From Mycolicibacillus parakoreensis (lineage in GTDB: Bacteria; Actinomycetota; Actinomycetes; Mycobacteriales; Mycobacteriaceae), in contig NZ_CP092365.1 in assembly GCF_022370835.2 (NCBI RefSeq), positions 1,798,001 to 1,862,000 of the forward strand: a DNA stretch of 64,000 nt, written 5' to 3'. Position numbers and translations under genes: made by a program. The notes under the pieces are model-generated. The model had not been told where the DNA came from. It worked only from the letters and a program-made list of their open reading frames with translations, and did not search any database. Shown one piece after another: positions 21,965 through 32,777 of the stretch (the stretch's first letter is position 1; every line of letters starts with the position of its first letter).

Positions 21965-24547
21965 CTATCCGGGCAGCGCCACCAGCCCGTACTCGGCGGC
22001 GGTGGCCAGCAGCGGATGGGTGGGCAACACCCGCACGGTGTAGCCGACCGGGCCGGCCAGCGGCAGCGCGGTGGTGGTGGTGAACACAGCCTCACCGCCG
22101 TCGGCGGCACCGGTGTGGTCCATGGCCACCGTCACCGGGTCCACGAGGGCGTCGCCGGCGTCGACGCGGCCCAGCACCGCCTGCACCACCACGTCCTCGG
22201 GGCCCAGCCCGCCCAGCGCCACGCGGGCGGTCAAGGTCAGTTCGGCGCCGAGCACCGGGGTGTCGGGCAGTCCGGTGGCGTCGACATCGGTGATCGTCAG
22301 ATGCGGCCACGCCGCCTCGACGCGCCGCCGGTAGTCGGCCAGCGCGCGGGCCGGCCCGAAGTCACCCTCGGCGCCGACGGTGGCGCGCACCGAGTGCGCG
22401 GCCGGGGTGTAGTAGCGCTCGACGTAGTCGCGCACCATCCGCGAGGCCAGCACCTTCGGGCCCAGGATCTGCAGGGTGTGGCGCACCATCTCCACCCACC
22501 GCGGCGGCACCCCGTGCTGGTCGCGGTCGTAGAACCGCGGGGTCACCGACTGCTCCAGCAGCTCGTAGAGCGCGGCGGCCTCCAGATCGTCGCGGCGGTC
22601 CTCGTCGGCCACCCCGTCGGCGGTGGGGATCTCCCAGCCGTTCTCCCCGTCGTACCACTCGTCCCACCAGCCGTCCCGGATGGACAGGTTCAGCCCGCCG
22701 TTGAGGGTGCTTTTCATCCCGGAGGTGCCGCACGCCTCCAGCGGGCGTAGCGGGTTGTTCAGCCACACGTCGCAGCCCCAGTACAGCCGGCGGGCCATCG
22801 ACATGTCGTAGTCGGGCAGAAACGCGATCCGGTGACGCACCTCGGGGCGATCGGCGAACTGCACGACCTGCTGGATCAGCGCCTTACCCCCGTCGTCGGC
22901 GGGATGGGATTTGCCGGCGACGATCAGCTGCACCGGCCGGTGCTCGTCGAGCAGCAGCTGCTCGAGCCGCTGCGGGTCGCGCAGCATCAGGGTCAACCGC
23001 TTGTAGGTCGGCACCCGCCGGGCGAACCCGATGGTGAGGACCTGCGGGTCGAACGCGGTCGCGATCCAGCCCAGCTCGGCCTCCGAGGCGCCGCGCTCCA
23101 GCCAGGACCGGCGCAGCCGCGCCCGCACATCGGCGACGAGTTCGGTGCGCAGCTGCGAACGGATCGCCCACAGCTGGCTGGCCGCGACGTGCTGCAGGCG
23201 CTGCCAGACCGCCGGCTCGCTGAACGAATCGGACCCGGCGAGTTGCCGGCCGAGGGCCAAAACCTGCGGGGCCGCCCAGGTGGGCGCGTGCACCCCGTTG
23301 GTGATCGAACCGATCGGCACCTCCTCGGGGTCGAAGCCGGGCCACAGCTCGTTGAACATCGCCCGGCTGACCCGGCCGTGCAGCAGCGACACCCCGTTGG
23401 CGCGCTGCGCCAGGCGCAGCCCCATGTGGGCCATGTTGAACATCGCCGGGTCGTCCTCGGCGCCGAGCGCCAGGATCCGTTCGGTGGGCACCCCCGGCAG
23501 CAGCGCCGGCTCGGCGTGGTCGGTGAACACGCGCTCCACCAGCTCGCGCGGGAACCGGTCGATGCCCGCCGGAACCGGGGTGTGGGTGGTGAACACCGTC
23601 GAGGAGCGCACCACCGCCAGGGCGGTGTCGAAGTCCAGGCCCGGCTCGGCGATCAGCTCGCGGATGCGTTCGGCGCCGAGGAACCCGGCGTGGCCCTCGT
23701 TCATGTGGAAGACCTCCGGGGCCGCCCGCCCCTCGAGGGCGGTGAACGCCCGCACCGCGCGCACCCCGCCGATCCCGGCCAGGATCTCCTGCTTGATCCG
23801 GTGGTCCTGCCCGCCGCCGTAGAGCCGGTCGGTGACCCCGCGCAGCGGGTGCGGGTTCTCCGGGATGTCGGAGTCCAGCAGCAGCAACGGCACCCGGCCG
23901 ACCTGGGCGACCCAGATCCGCGCATGCAGCTGTCCGTCGTCGGGCAGCGTCACCGCGATCAGCGCCGGGCGCCCCGCGGTGTCCAGGAGCAGCCGCAGCG
24001 GCAGCCCCTGCGGATCCAGCGCCGGATAGGTCTCTCGCTGCCAGCCGTCGGCGGTCAGCGACTGCCGGAAGTACCCGGATCGGTAGTACAGTCCCACCCC
24101 GATCAGCGGCACCCCCAGGTCGGAGGCGGACTTCAGATGGTCCCCGGCCAGGATGCCCAGCCCGCCGGAGTAGTTGGGCAGCACCTCGGCGACCCCGAAC
24201 TCCATTGAGAAATACGCGATCCCGGCGGGCATCGCCGCGCCGGCACGCTGTTGGTCCTGGTACCACAGCGGCCGGTGCAGGTAGTCGTGCAGATCGTCGG
24301 CGAGCTCACCGAGGCGGGTGGTGAACGCGGTGTCGTCGGCCAGCGCGTCGAGCCGCGCCGGGCTGACCGCGCCCAGCAGCACCACCGGGTCGTGCCCGCA
24401 GCGCTCCCACAGGTCCTCGTCGATCCGTGCGAACAGGTCCTGGGTCGGTTTCTCCCACGACCAGCGCAGGTTGGTCGCCAGCTCGTCGAGGGCGGCGAGC
24501 CGGTCGGGAAGGTGGGCGCGGACGGTGAAACGGCGGAGGGCTTTCAC
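21965..24547 (-). CDS. glgP: glycogen/alpha-glucan phosphorylase
   Basis: An 860-residue phosphorylase that releases glucose 1-phosphate from alpha-1,4-glucan. It belongs to the short actinobacterial type (N-terminal DUF3417 region: LRRFTVRAHLPDRLAAL, LRWSWEKP). PLP-site and catalytic regions are visible: FSMEFGVAEVLPNYSGGLGILAGDHLKSASDLG, HMNEGHAGFLGAERI, and EACGTSGMKSTLNGGLNLSIRDGWW. GTG at 24547 gives a length close to the 863 of M. tuberculosis GlgP. It is divergent from glgE with 50 nt between starts and ends 7 nt after the convergent P450. Confidence 0.95.
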   Translation of the reverse strand: MKALRRFTVRAHLPDRLAALDELATNLRWSWEKPTQDLFARIDEDLWERCGHDPVVLLGAVSPARLDALADDTAFTTRLGELADDLHDYLHRPLWYQDQQRAGAAMPAGIAYFSMEFGVAEVLPNYSGGLGILAGDHLKSASDLGVPLIGVGLYYRSGYFRQSLTADGWQRETYPALDPQGLPLRLLLDTAGRPALIAVTLPDDGQLHARIWVAQVGRVPLLLLDSDIPENPHPLRGVTDRLYGGGQDHRIKQEILAGIGGVRAVRAFTALEGRAAPEVFHMNEGHAGFLGAERIRELIAEPGLDFDTALAVVRSSTVFTTHTPVPAGIDRFPRELVERVFTDHAEPALLPGVPTERILALGAEDDPAMFNMAHMGLRLAQRANGVSLLHGRVSRAMFNELWPGFDPEEVPIGSITNGVHAPTWAAPQVLALGRQLAGSDSFSEPAVWQRLQHVAASQLWAIRSQLRTELVADVRARLRRSWLERGASEAELGWIATAFDPQVLTIGFARRVPTYKRLTLMLRDPQRLEQLLLDEHRPVQLIVAGKSHPADDGGKALIQQVVQFADRPEVRHRIAFLPDYDMSMARRLYWGCDVWLNNPLRPLEACGTSGMKSTLNGGLNLSIRDGWWDEWYDGENGWEIPTADGVADEDRRDDLEAAALYELLEQSVTPRFYDRDQHGVPPRWVEMVRHTLQILGPKVLASRMVRDYVERYYTPAAHSVRATVGAEGDFGPARALADYRRRVEAAWPHLTITDVDATGLPDTPVLGAELTLTARVALGGLGPEDVVVQAVLGRVDAGDALVDPVTVAMDHTGAADGGEAVFTTTTALPLAGPVGYTVRVLPTHPLLATAAEYGLVALPG

Positions 24548-24597
24548 GCATCGTGAGCTTACTGACCGCCCGCCGGGCCGGCAGGACACTACGGTAG

Positions 24598-26676
24598 ATG
24601 GTGGGCAGAGGCCGCAAACCTGTGACGGACGGAGCGAAGGTGCCGGGTCGAATCGAGATCGACGAGGTCGCCCCGGTGGTCTCCTGTGGGCGTTATCCGG
24701 CCAAAGCGGTCGTCGACGAGGTGGTGCCGGTGCGCGCCACCGTCTGGGCCGACGGTCACGAGACGGTGGCGGCGACCCTGGCGGTGCGCTACGTGGGCGC
24801 CCACTACCCCGCGCCGGGATCGCCGCCGGGCCCGGCCGGCGGGGAGGCCCGGCTGCTGCCGATGACGGCGGGGTGGGAGCCGTTCGTGTTCCACGGCGAG
24901 TTCCAGCCCGACCGGGTCGGGTTGTGGACGTTTCAGGTGCAGGGCTGGCGGGATCCGATCGATACCTGGCGTCACAATGTCTGTGCCAAACTCGATGCCG
25001 GCCAGGGAGAGTCGGAGCTCGCCAACGACCTGCTGATCGGTGCGGCGCTGCTCGACCGGGCCGCGCGCGGGATGCCGAGGCGCCACCGCGCGCCGCTGGT
25101 CGACGCCGCGGCGGCGCTGCGCTTTCCGGGCGATCCGTTGGTGCGCTGCGCCGCGGCGCTGGGCACCGAGATCGAGCAGCTGCTCGCCGAGCACCCGTTG
25201 CGCGAGCTGGTCACCCCCGCTGAGCCCCGGGCGGTCTGGGTGGACCGCCGCCGCGCCAGCGTCGGCTCCTGGTATGAGATGTTCCCGCGCTCCACCGGGG
25301 GGCGCGACGCCAACGGCGCACCGGTGCACGGCACCTTCGCCACCGCCGGGGCGGCGCTGCCGCGCATCGCGGCGATGGGGTTCGACGTGGTGTACCTGCC
25401 GCCGATTCATCCGATCGGCACCGTGCACCGCAAGGGACGCAACAACGCACCGACCGCCGAGCCCGGTGACGTCGGCTCCCCGTGGGCGATCGGGAGCGCG
25501 GCCGGCGGCCACGACGCGGTGCATCCCGAGCTGGGCACCCTCGCCGACTTCGACCGGTTCGTCGACGGCGCCGCCGCACTGGGCATGGAGGTCGCGCTGG
25601 ATCTGGCGCTGCAGTGCGCGCCGGATCACCCGTGGGTCAGTGCGCACCCCGAGTGGTTCACCGAACTGCCCGACGGCACCATCGCCTACGCGGAGAACCC
25701 ACCGAAGAAATATCAGGACATCTACCCGCTGAACTTCGACCGCGACCCGGCCGGGTTGTACGCGGAGGTGCTGCGCGTGGTGCGCCACTGGGTCAGTCAC
25801 GGGGTGAAGATCTTCCGGGTCGACAACCCGCACACCAAACCCCCCGATTTCTGGGCATGGCTGATCGCCGAGGTGAAAACCCTCGACCCCGATGTACTGT
25901 TCCTCGCCGAGGCGTTCACTCCCCCGGCACGCCAGTACGGGCTCGCCAAGCTCGGGTTCACCCAGTCCTACACCTATTTCACCTGGCGCACCTGGAAGGG
26001 TGAACTGGCCGAATTCGCGTCCGAGATCGCCGAATTCGCTGATTTTCGCCGGCCCAACCTGTTCGTCAACACCCCCGACATCCTGCACGAGAGCCTGCAG
26101 CGTGGCGGCCCGGGCATGTTCGCGATCCGCGCTGTGCTGGCCGCGACGTTCAGCCCGACCTGGGGGGTGTACTCCGGCTACGAGCTGTTCGAGGACCAGC
26201 CGGTGCGTCAGGGCAGCGAAGAGTACCTGGATTCGGAGAAGTATCAGCTGCGGCCGCGTGACTTCGCCGCCAAGTCCGCCGAGAACCGGTCGTTGGAACC
26301 GTTTTTGACCCAGCTCAACGAGATCCGCCGGCGGCATCCGGCACTGCAGCAGATGCGCACCCTGGCGATCCACCACGTCGACAACGAGGCGCTGCTGGCC
26401 TACTCCAAGTTCGATCCGATCACCGGGGACACCGTGCTGGTGGTGGTGACGCTGAACCCGTTCGGCGCGGAGGACGGGATGCTGCACCTGGACATGGGGG
26501 CGCTCGGGCGATACCAGCACGACCGGTTCGCGGTCACCGAACAGATCACCGGGGAGGAGTATCAATGGGGCGAGGTCAACTATGTGCGCCTGGATCCGGC
26601 ACGCGCGGTAGCCCACATCATCGCGATGCCGCCGGTTCCGGAGGCGGCGCGCGCCGAGTTGCTGCGGCGGCGGTGA
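24598..26676 (+). CDS. glgE: GlgE: maltose-1-phosphate maltosyltransferase
   Basis: A 692-residue GH13 subfamily 3 enzyme that extends alpha-1,4-glucan from maltose 1-phosphate. The N-terminal domain carries the beta-sandwich ([21 protein letters not shown]); the barrel shows [12 protein letters not shown], nucleophile Asp in [11 protein letters not shown], acid/base Glu in [14 protein letters not shown], and NTPDILHE. The C-terminal part includes [14 protein letters not shown] residues. In mycobacteria GlgE, GlgB and Rv3032/GlgM supply intracellular and capsular alpha-glucan (established). ATG at 24598 is chosen; a later GTG ([12 protein letters not shown]) is possible. glgB follows 7 nt downstream. 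Confidence 0.96.
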   Translation: MVGRGRKPVTDGAKVPGRIEIDEVAPVVSCGRYPAKAVVDEVVPVRATVWADGHETVAATLAVRYVGAHYPAPGSPPGPAGGEARLLPMTAGWEPFVFHGEFQPDRVGLWTFQVQGWRDPIDTWRHNVCAKLDAGQGESELANDLLIGAALLDRAARGMPRRHRAPLVDAAAALRFPGDPLVRCAAALGTEIEQLLAEHPLRELVTPAEPRAVWVDRRRASVGSWYEMFPRSTGGRDANGAPVHGTFATAGAALPRIAAMGFDVVYLPPIHPIGTVHRKGRNNAPTAEPGDVGSPWAIGSAAGGHDAVHPELGTLADFDRFVDGAAALGMEVALDLALQCAPDHPWVSAHPEWFTELPDGTIAYAENPPKKYQDIYPLNFDRDPAGLYAEVLRVVRHWVSHGVKIFRVDNPHTKPPDFWAWLIAEVKTLDPDVLFLAEAFTPPARQYGLAKLGFTQSYTYFTWRTWKGELAEFASEIAEFADFRRPNLFVNTPDILHESLQRGGPGMFAIRAVLAATFSPTWGVYSGYELFEDQPVRQGSEEYLDSEKYQLRPRDFAAKSAENRSLEPFLTQLNEIRRRHPALQQMRTLAIHHVDNEALLAYSKFDPITGDTVLVVVTLNPFGAEDGMLHLDMGALGRYQHDRFAVTEQITGEEYQWGEVNYVRLDPARAVAHIIAMPPVPEAARAELLRRR

Positions 26677-26683
26677 GCACCCG

Positions 26684-28894
26684 ATGACCACAACGGGACC
26701 GGGTGCACCGGAGAGCGCCGAGGTGGACCGGCTGATCGCCGGCACCCACTCGGATCCGCACGCGCTGCTCGGCGCCCACGAGCACGGCGACCGCACCGTG
26801 ATCCGGGTGTTCCGCCCGCGCGCCGAGGAGGTCGTCGCCCTTGTCGGTGATGATCGGATTGTGTTGCAGCCCAATAGGTCCGGGCTGTTCACGACCACCC
26901 TGCCGTTCACCGGCCTGCTCGACTACCGTCTGCAGGTGCGCGACCCCGGGCGGCCCGCGGCGGCGCCGGTGGCCGACGGATACCGTTTTCTGCCCACCCT
27001 CGGCGAGATGGATCTGCACCTGTTCAACGAGGGCCGCCACGAGCGTCTCTGGGAGGTGCTCGGCGCGCACCCGCGCAGCTTCCGCACCGCCGACGGCGAA
27101 GTGCGCGGCGTCTCGTTCGCGGTGTGGGCCCCCAACGCGGTCGGGGTGAGCCTGATCAGTGACACCACCGGCTGGGACGGGGCGATGGCCCCGATGCGCG
27201 CGCTGGGGTCCTCCGGCGTGTGGGAGCTGTTCTGGCCGGACTTTCCCGCCGACGGCCTCTACAAGTTCCGGGTGCGCGGCCCGGACGGGTCGGTCAGCGA
27301 CCGCGCCGACCCGTTCGCGTTCGCCACCGAGGTGCCGCCGCAGACCGCCTCACGGGTCACCGCGAGCCGGTACCGCTGGGGCGACGAGGACTGGATGGAA
27401 CGGCGCGGCGCGGGCGCGCCGTCGCGCGCAGCGATGAGCATCTACGAGGTCCACCTCGGCTCGTGGCGGCCGGGCCGCAGCTACCGGCAGCTGGTCACCG
27501 ACCTTGTCGGATACGTGCGTGCCCGCGGGTTCACCCATGTGGAGTTGTTGCCGGTCGCCGAGCACCCGTTCGGAGGGTCGTGGGGCTATCAGGTGACCTC
27601 CTACTACGCCCCCACCGCCCGATTCGGCGCCCCCGACGAGTTCCGGGCGTTGGTCGATGCGCTGCACCGGGCCGGGATCGGGGTGATCGTGGACTGGGTG
27701 CCCGCCCATTTCCCCAAGGACGCCTGGGCGCTGGGCCGTTTCGACGGGACCGCGTTGTACGAGCACGCCGACCCGCATCGTGGGGAGCAACTCGATTGGG
27801 GCACCTACGTGTTCGACTTCGGCCGCCCCGAGGTGCGCAACTTCCTGGTCGCCAACGCGCTGTACTGGCTGCAGGAGTTCCACGTCGACGGTCTGCGGGT
27901 CGACGCGGTGGCCTCGATGCTCTACCTGGACTATTCGCGGCCCGCGGGGGGCTGGACCCCCAACGTCCACGGCGGCCGGGAGAACTTGGAGGCGGTGCAG
28001 TTCCTGCAGGAGATGAACGCCACCGTGCACAAACTCTGCCCCGGGGTGGTCACCATCGCCGAGGAGTCGACGTCGTGGCCCGGGGTGACCCGCCCCACCG
28101 AGTTGGGGGGCCTGGGGTTCACGATGAAATGGAACATGGGCTGGATGCACGACACGCTGGACTATCTGGCCCACGATCCGGTGTACCGCAGCTACCACCA
28201 CCACGAGATGACCTTCGCGATGATGTACGCCTACAGCGAGCATTTCGTGTTGCCGATCAGCCACGACGAGGTGGTGCACGGCAAGGGCACCCTGTGGGAG
28301 CGGATGCCCGGCGACGACCACGCCAAGGCCGCGGGGGTGCGGGCGCTACTGGCCTACCAGTGGGCCCACCCGGGTAAACAGCTGCTGTTCATGGGTCAGG
28401 AATTCGGTCAGCGCGCCGAGTGGGACGAGCAGCGCGGCGTCGATTGGTTCCAGCTCGATGAGGACGGCTACTCCGCGGGAATCCTGCGGCTGATCGACGA
28501 CCTCAACGCCGCCTACGGGCAGCGCCCCGCACTGTGGAGCCACGACAGCGACCCGGCCGGCTACTCCTGGATCGACGCCAACGATTCGGCGAACAATGTG
28601 CTGAGCTTTCTGCGTTACGGCACCGACGGCTCGGTGCTGGCCTGCGTGTTCAACTTCGCCGGCGCCGAGCACAGCCGCTACCGGCTGGGGTTGCCCACGA
28701 CCGGGCGCTGGCGCGAGGTGCTCAACACCGACGCCACGGAGTATCGCGGCGGCGGTGTCGGCAACCTCGGCGCCGTGGAGGCCACCGCGCGGTCCTGGCA
28801 CGGTCGGCCCGCGTCCGCGGAGCTGGTCTTGGCCCCGCTCTCGGCGCTCTGGTTGGAGCCGGTCGCCGTCGCGCCCGCCGCCCCGATCCGGTAG
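26684..28894 (+). CDS. glgB: 1,4-alpha-glucan branching enzyme
   Basis: A 736-residue GH13 branching enzyme that introduces alpha-1,6 branches. Order: N1 domain ([11 protein letters not shown]), CBM48 ([16 protein letters not shown]), then the barrel with WVPAHFPKD, nucleophile in [18 protein letters not shown], Glu in [28 protein letters not shown] and [10 protein letters not shown]. The C-terminal beta domain ends near the stop. It starts 7 nt after glgE, so the two are one operon. It ends 3 nt before the end of the convergent thioredoxin-like gene. Confidence 0.96.
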   Translation: MTTTGPGAPESAEVDRLIAGTHSDPHALLGAHEHGDRTVIRVFRPRAEEVVALVGDDRIVLQPNRSGLFTTTLPFTGLLDYRLQVRDPGRPAAAPVADGYRFLPTLGEMDLHLFNEGRHERLWEVLGAHPRSFRTADGEVRGVSFAVWAPNAVGVSLISDTTGWDGAMAPMRALGSSGVWELFWPDFPADGLYKFRVRGPDGSVSDRADPFAFATEVPPQTASRVTASRYRWGDEDWMERRGAGAPSRAAMSIYEVHLGSWRPGRSYRQLVTDLVGYVRARGFTHVELLPVAEHPFGGSWGYQVTSYYAPTARFGAPDEFRALVDALHRAGIGVIVDWVPAHFPKDAWALGRFDGTALYEHADPHRGEQLDWGTYVFDFGRPEVRNFLVANALYWLQEFHVDGLRVDAVASMLYLDYSRPAGGWTPNVHGGRENLEAVQFLQEMNATVHKLCPGVVTIAEESTSWPGVTRPTELGGLGFTMKWNMGWMHDTLDYLAHDPVYRSYHHHEMTFAMMYAYSEHFVLPISHDEVVHGKGTLWERMPGDDHAKAAGVRALLAYQWAHPGKQLLFMGQEFGQRAEWDEQRGVDWFQLDEDGYSAGILRLIDDLNAAYGQRPALWSHDSDPAGYSWIDANDSANNVLSFLRYGTDGSVLACVFNFAGAEHSRYRLGLPTTGRWREVLNTDATEYRGGGVGNLGAVEATARSWHGRPASAELVLAPLSALWLEPVAVAPAAPIR

Positions 28895-28897
28895 GGC

Positions 28898-29800
28898 TCA
28901 GTACAGCGCGTTGGCCAGGCTGCGCCGGCCGGCCACCACGCGCGGGTCGGCCGGGTCGAACAGCTCGAAGAGCTCGATCAGCCGGGTGCGCACCGTGCTG
29001 CGCTGCTGCCCACCGGTGCGGCGGATCAGCGCGACCAGCCGGTCGAACGCGCCGGCCGGGTCCTGGTTGAGGATCTGCACGTCCGCGGCGGCCAGGGCCG
29101 CCTCGATGTCGTCGGGGGCGGCATCGGCGGCGGCGAGCGTGTCGGGGCCGTGGCCGGTGGCGCGCTGCAGAAACGTGATCTGGCGCACCGCGCCCGCGGC
29201 TTCGGCGTGGCCGGGGTCGGCGGCCAGAATCGCCTCATAGGAGGCCAGCGCGGCCGAAAAGTCCCCGTCGTCGAGCTGCCGGCGCGCGGCGGCGAGCGCC
29301 GGGTCGACCTCCTCGGGCTCCTCGGCGTCGGCCCCGCCGCCGAGCTTGCCGGCGGTCGCCTTGAGGAGCGCGTCGAGCCAGCCGCGCAGCTGGTCGGCCG
29401 GCGGGACCCCCTGGAAACTGTCCAGCGGCTGGCCCGCGCCGAGGGCCACCACCGCCGGAACCGCCTCGACACCGAAGACCTGGGCGACCCGCGGGCTGGT
29501 GTCGACGTTCACCGAGACCAGCGTCCAGCGCCCGGTGTCGGCCTCGGCCAGCGCGCTCAACGCCTCGGCCAACTGCCGGCACGCCGCGCTGCGCGGCGAC
29601 CACAGCAGCACCACCACCGGGACCTCGTTGGACCGGGCCAGGACTTCCTGTTCGAAGTTGGCCTCGGTGATCTCCACGCCGACACCGGCGGCGGACTCGC
29701 CGGACCCGGACTCCGCCGGCGGGCGCTTGAGTGCGGAGAGGTCGACCGCCCCGGCCAACGAGGGGCCGGGGGTGGGCTGCGGACGTTGAGGACGACTCAC
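28898..29800 (-). CDS. thioredoxin-like TPR protein (CnoX/YbbN-like, Rv1324-like)
   Basis: A 300-residue cytosolic protein: Pro-rich N-terminus, a thioredoxin fold (about residues 40-150) and C-terminal TPR-like helices (ALAAARRQLDDGDFSAALASYEAILAADPGHAEA). The redox site reads WSPRSAACRQ, so it has one Cys and no CXXC, and it cannot act as a classical disulfide reductase. Such proteins act as holdases that hand clients to GroEL/DnaK (known for E. coli CnoX). It is convergent with glgB, nearly touching it. Same neighbourhood as Rv1324. Confidence 0.88.
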   Translation of the reverse strand: MSRPQRPQPTPGPSLAGAVDLSALKRPPAESGSGESAAGVGVEITEANFEQEVLARSNEVPVVVLLWSPRSAACRQLAEALSALAEADTGRWTLVSVNVDTSPRVAQVFGVEAVPAVVALGAGQPLDSFQGVPPADQLRGWLDALLKATAGKLGGGADAEEPEEVDPALAAARRQLDDGDFSAALASYEAILAADPGHAEAAGAVRQITFLQRATGHGPDTLAAADAAPDDIEAALAAADVQILNQDPAGAFDRLVALIRRTGGQQRSTVRTRLIELFELFDPADPRVVAGRRSLANALY

Positions 29801-29941
29801 GGCCTCAAGTCTGACATATGCCCGAGGACCGCCCGGACTGGCCGTTCAGGGCGGTCACACCGCTGTTTTCGACGGTGCAGACACCTGTTATGACAAAAAT
29901 CACAGCGCCGCGCAGCGGTGGCGCTCAGCAACCAGATCGGC

Positions 29942-31123
29942 TCAGCCGGCCCGCAGGATCAGCGCGTCGCCCTGACCGCCGGCGCCGCAGAGCGCGGCCA
30001 CCGCGTACCCGGATCCGCGGCGGTGCAACTCCAGTGCGGCGTGCAGCGTGATGCGCGCCCCGGACATGCCGATCGGATGGCCCATCGCGATCGCGCCGCC
30101 GTTGACGTTGACCAGGTCGGGGTCCACGGCGAGCTCGCGCGTCGAGGCCAGCGCCACCGCGGAGAACGCCTCGTTGATCTCGATGACGTCGAGGGCGCCG
30201 ACCTCGATGCCCTCCTTGGCGATCGCCTTGGTGATCGCGTTGGCCGGTTGCGACTGCAACGTCGAATCGGGACCGGCGGCCACCCCGTGCGCCCCGATCT
30301 CGACCAGCCAGCGCAGTCCCAGCTGCTCGGCCCTGGCCTTGCTCATCACCACCACCGCCGCGGCCCCGTCGGAGATCTGCGAGGACGAGCCGGCGGTGAT
30401 CGTGCCGTCGGGGCGAAACGCCGGTTTCAATCCCGACAGCGAGTCGGCGGTGGTGTTGGCGCGGATGCCCTCGTCCTCGGTGAACTGCACCGGGTCGCCC
30501 TTGCGCTGGGGAATCGCCACCGGCACCACCTCATCGGCGAACACGCCGTCCTTCCAGGCGGCGGCGGCCCGCTGGTGCGACCGCGCGGCGTACTGGTCCT
30601 GCTCGGCGCGACTGAACCGGTCGGCGTCGTTGCGCTGCTCGGTCAGCGCCCCCATCGGCTGGTCGGTGAACACGTCGTGCAGCCCGTCGTAGGCCAGGTG
30701 GTCGAGCACGGTGACGTCGCCGTACTTGTAGCCGGCGCGGCTGCCCATCAGCAGATGCGGTGCCCGGGTCATCGACTCCTGCCCGCCGGCGACAACGACG
30801 TCGAACTCCCCGGCCCGGATCAGCTGATCGGCCAACGCGATCGAGTCGATGCCCGACAGGCACATCTTGTTGATCGTCAGCGCCGGAACGTCCCAGCCGA
30901 TCCCGGCGTCGACCGCGGCCTGCCGGGCCGGCATCTGGCCGGCACCGGCGGTGAGCACCTGGCCCATGATCACGTAGTCGACCTGCTCCGCGGCGACCCC
31001 GGCCTTCTCCAGCGCGCCGGCGATGGCGATCGCGCCCAGATCGCTGCCGGAGAAATCCTTCAGCGAACCCATCAATCGGCCGATCGGGGTGCGCGCCCCA
31101 GCAACGATCACCGACGTCGTCAT
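29942..31123 (-). CDS. fadA4: acetyl-CoA acetyltransferase (thiolase) FadA4
   Basis: A 393-residue thiolase that makes or cleaves acetoacetyl-CoA. Catalytic Cys88 ([11 protein letters not shown]), His in [14 protein letters not shown] and the second Cys in [11 protein letters not shown] are present. The ATG at 31123 ([16 protein letters not shown]) gives the usual length; an upstream in-frame start would add 21 Arg/Pro-rich residues without similarity. Divergent from the methylmalonyl-CoA epimerase gene with 80 nt between starts, as in M. tuberculosis Rv1323/Rv1322A. Confidence 0.95.
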   Translation of the reverse strand: MTTSVIVAGARTPIGRLMGSLKDFSGSDLGAIAIAGALEKAGVAAEQVDYVIMGQVLTAGAGQMPARQAAVDAGIGWDVPALTINKMCLSGIDSIALADQLIRAGEFDVVVAGGQESMTRAPHLLMGSRAGYKYGDVTVLDHLAYDGLHDVFTDQPMGALTEQRNDADRFSRAEQDQYAARSHQRAAAAWKDGVFADEVVPVAIPQRKGDPVQFTEDEGIRANTTADSLSGLKPAFRPDGTITAGSSSQISDGAAAVVVMSKARAEQLGLRWLVEIGAHGVAAGPDSTLQSQPANAITKAIAKEGIEVGALDVIEINEAFSAVALASTRELAVDPDLVNVNGGAIAMGHPIGMSGARITLHAALELHRRGSGYAVAALCGAGGQGDALILRAG

Positions 31124-31203
31124 AAGCTGCCTCCAAAACGGTTGAGGGGTCGATCCGTGGGGTTCCCGCCGCGCGACCGTGGCCATCAGGTTACCGTGTT
31201 GTT

Positions 31204-31677
31204 ATGACCACCGAACAGGTTGATGCCCGGCCCCTGTTGGCCAGCGCGCTGGTGACCGCGATCGATCACGTCGGCATCGCGGTGCCCGATCTCGACGCGG
31301 CCAAGAAGTGGTACCACGACCAGCTGGGCATGATCGTCCTGCACGAGGAGATCAACGACGAGCAGGGCATTCGGGAGGCGATGCTGACGGTGCGCGGTGC
31401 GCCGACCGGCAGCGCCCAACTGCAGCTGATGGCGCCGATCGACGAGTCGTCGACGATCGCGAAGTTCATCGACCGGCGCGGCCCGGGTCTGCAGCAGCTC
31501 GCCTACCGCGTCAGCGACATCGACGCGCTCGCCGAGCGGCTGCACGACCAGGGCGTCCGCCTGCTCTACGACGCGCCCCGGCGCGGCACCGCGAACTCGC
31601 GGATCAACTTCATCCACCCCAAGGACGCCGGCGGGGTGCTCATCGAGCTCGTCGAGCCGGCCACCATCGCGCACTGA
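31204..31677 (+). CDS. methylmalonyl-CoA epimerase
   Basis: A 157-residue VOC-fold metal enzyme that interconverts (R)- and (S)-methylmalonyl-CoA, linking propionate and cholesterol side-chain carbon to succinyl-CoA. Metal ligands are placed in IDHVGIAV (His), SAQLQLM (Gln) and VLIELVE (Glu); the paired beta-alpha-beta modules span the whole length. ATG at 31204 is the natural start. It is divergent from fadA4. Corresponds to Rv1322A. Confidence 0.9.
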   Translation: MTTEQVDARPLLASALVTAIDHVGIAVPDLDAAKKWYHDQLGMIVLHEEINDEQGIREAMLTVRGAPTGSAQLQLMAPIDESSTIAKFIDRRGPGLQQLAYRVSDIDALAERLHDQGVRLLYDAPRRGTANSRINFIHPKDAGGVLIELVEPATIAH

Positions 31678-31711
31678 CCCGCCGCGTCACGCGGGGACCG
31701 GGCCCGGACGG

Positions 31712-32011
31712 CTACGACCAGCGTCGCGTCGGCCCGCGGGTGCCCCGGTGGGCCCAACACCCGGTGTGCCAGTGGCGCCGATCCTCCAGTCCGGCCGCGG
31801 CGTCGTCGGTCGGCCAGGCGACCAGGTGCGCGGTGCCCGGACGGATCTCATGGTCGCAGCCCGGACACCGGTAGGTCTTGCGCGCGCGCCCCGCGCTCAC
31901 CGGCCGCACCGTGTGCGCCCACCCGTCGGGCCCGGTCTCGATGCGCTGCGGGCTCGGCGAGGTCCGCAGCGGCCGGGCCCCGGAGCGGCGACGCGACGGA
32001 CGGCGGGGCAT
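31712..32011 (-). CDS. small zinc-ribbon-like protein (Rv1322-like)
   Basis: A 99-residue basic protein. The N-terminal third is Arg/Ser/Pro-rich; the C-terminal half has CPGCDHEIRPGTAH followed by HWHTGCW, a CxxC...HxxC arrangement like a small HNH or zinc-ribbon fold. ATG at 32011 gives a size close to the 98 residues I recall for Rv1322. It is 35 nt before the convergent end of the epimerase and just downstream of nucS on the same strand (35-nt gap), suggesting co-transcription. Function unknown; the nucS neighbour hints at nucleic acid. Confidence 0.75.
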   Translation of the reverse strand: MPRRPSRRRSGARPLRTSPSPQRIETGPDGWAHTVRPVSAGRARKTYRCPGCDHEIRPGTAHLVAWPTDDAAAGLEDRRHWHTGCWAHRGTRGPTRRWS

Positions 32012-32046
32012 CTCCCCAGTGTAGGAACCACGCCGCGACGGCCGGA

Positions 32047-32727
32047 TCAGAACAGCCGGTACTCGTCGCTGTCCATCCCCCGCATGGTGTCGTAATCGAG
32101 TGTCAGGCACCGTATTCCGCGGTCCTCGGCGAGGGTTCGGGCCTGCGGTTTGATCTGCTGGGCGGCGAACACCCCACGCACCGGGGCGATCAGGCTGTCG
32201 CGGTTGAGCAACTCCAGATAACGGGTGAGCTGTTCGACGCCGTCGATCTCACCGCGGCGTTTGATCTCCACGGCCACCGCGGCGCCGCTCGCGTCGCGGC
32301 AGAGCAGATCCACCGGTCCGATCGCGGTCGGATACTCCCGGCGCACCAGAGAGTAACCGTCGCCCAGCAACCCGACGTGCTCGGCGAGCAACTCCTGCAG
32401 GTGGGCCTCCACCCCGTCTTTGACCAGGCCCGGGTCGACGCCGAGGTCATGGTGCGAATCGTGTTCGATCTCCTCGATGGTGATCCGCAGCTGCTCACCC
32501 TTGGCGTTCTCCACCACCCACACCAGCGGTTCCCCGTCGGCGCCGGCGGGGTGTTCGGTGAGCCGGCACGGCGGGCTCATCCAGTTCAGCGGCTTGTAGG
32601 CACGGTCGTCGGCGTGCACGCTGACCGACCCGTCGGCCTTGATCAACAGCAGCCGCCGCGCGGCCGGCAGGTGCGCGGTGAGGCGCCCCAGATAGTCGAC
32701 GGTGCAGGAAGCGATCACCAGGCGCAC
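32047..32727 (-). CDS. nucS: mismatch-specific endonuclease NucS (EndoMS)
   Basis: A 226-residue protein of the actinobacterial/archaeal NucS family, which cuts both strands at G-T, G-G and T-T mismatches and replaces MutSL in mycobacteria (established). The N-terminal half is the DNA-binding domain ([38 protein letters not shown] region) and the C-terminal half the restriction-like nuclease with GPVDLLCRD and VEIKRRG (catalytic Asp, Glu, Lys). GTG at 32727 gives exactly the usual 226 residues. It is divergent from the adenylate cyclase gene (50 nt). Confidence 0.95.
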   Translation of the reverse strand: MRLVIASCTVDYLGRLTAHLPAARRLLLIKADGSVSVHADDRAYKPLNWMSPPCRLTEHPAGADGEPLVWVVENAKGEQLRITIEEIEHDSHHDLGVDPGLVKDGVEAHLQELLAEHVGLLGDGYSLVRREYPTAIGPVDLLCRDASGAAVAVEIKRRGEIDGVEQLTRYLELLNRDSLIAPVRGVFAAQQIKPQARTLAEDRGIRCLTLDYDTMRGMDSDEYRLF

Positions 32728-32777
32728 CCGGTCCACCCTAGGGGCCGGCGCCGCGATACCCATAGGCTGGTGTCACG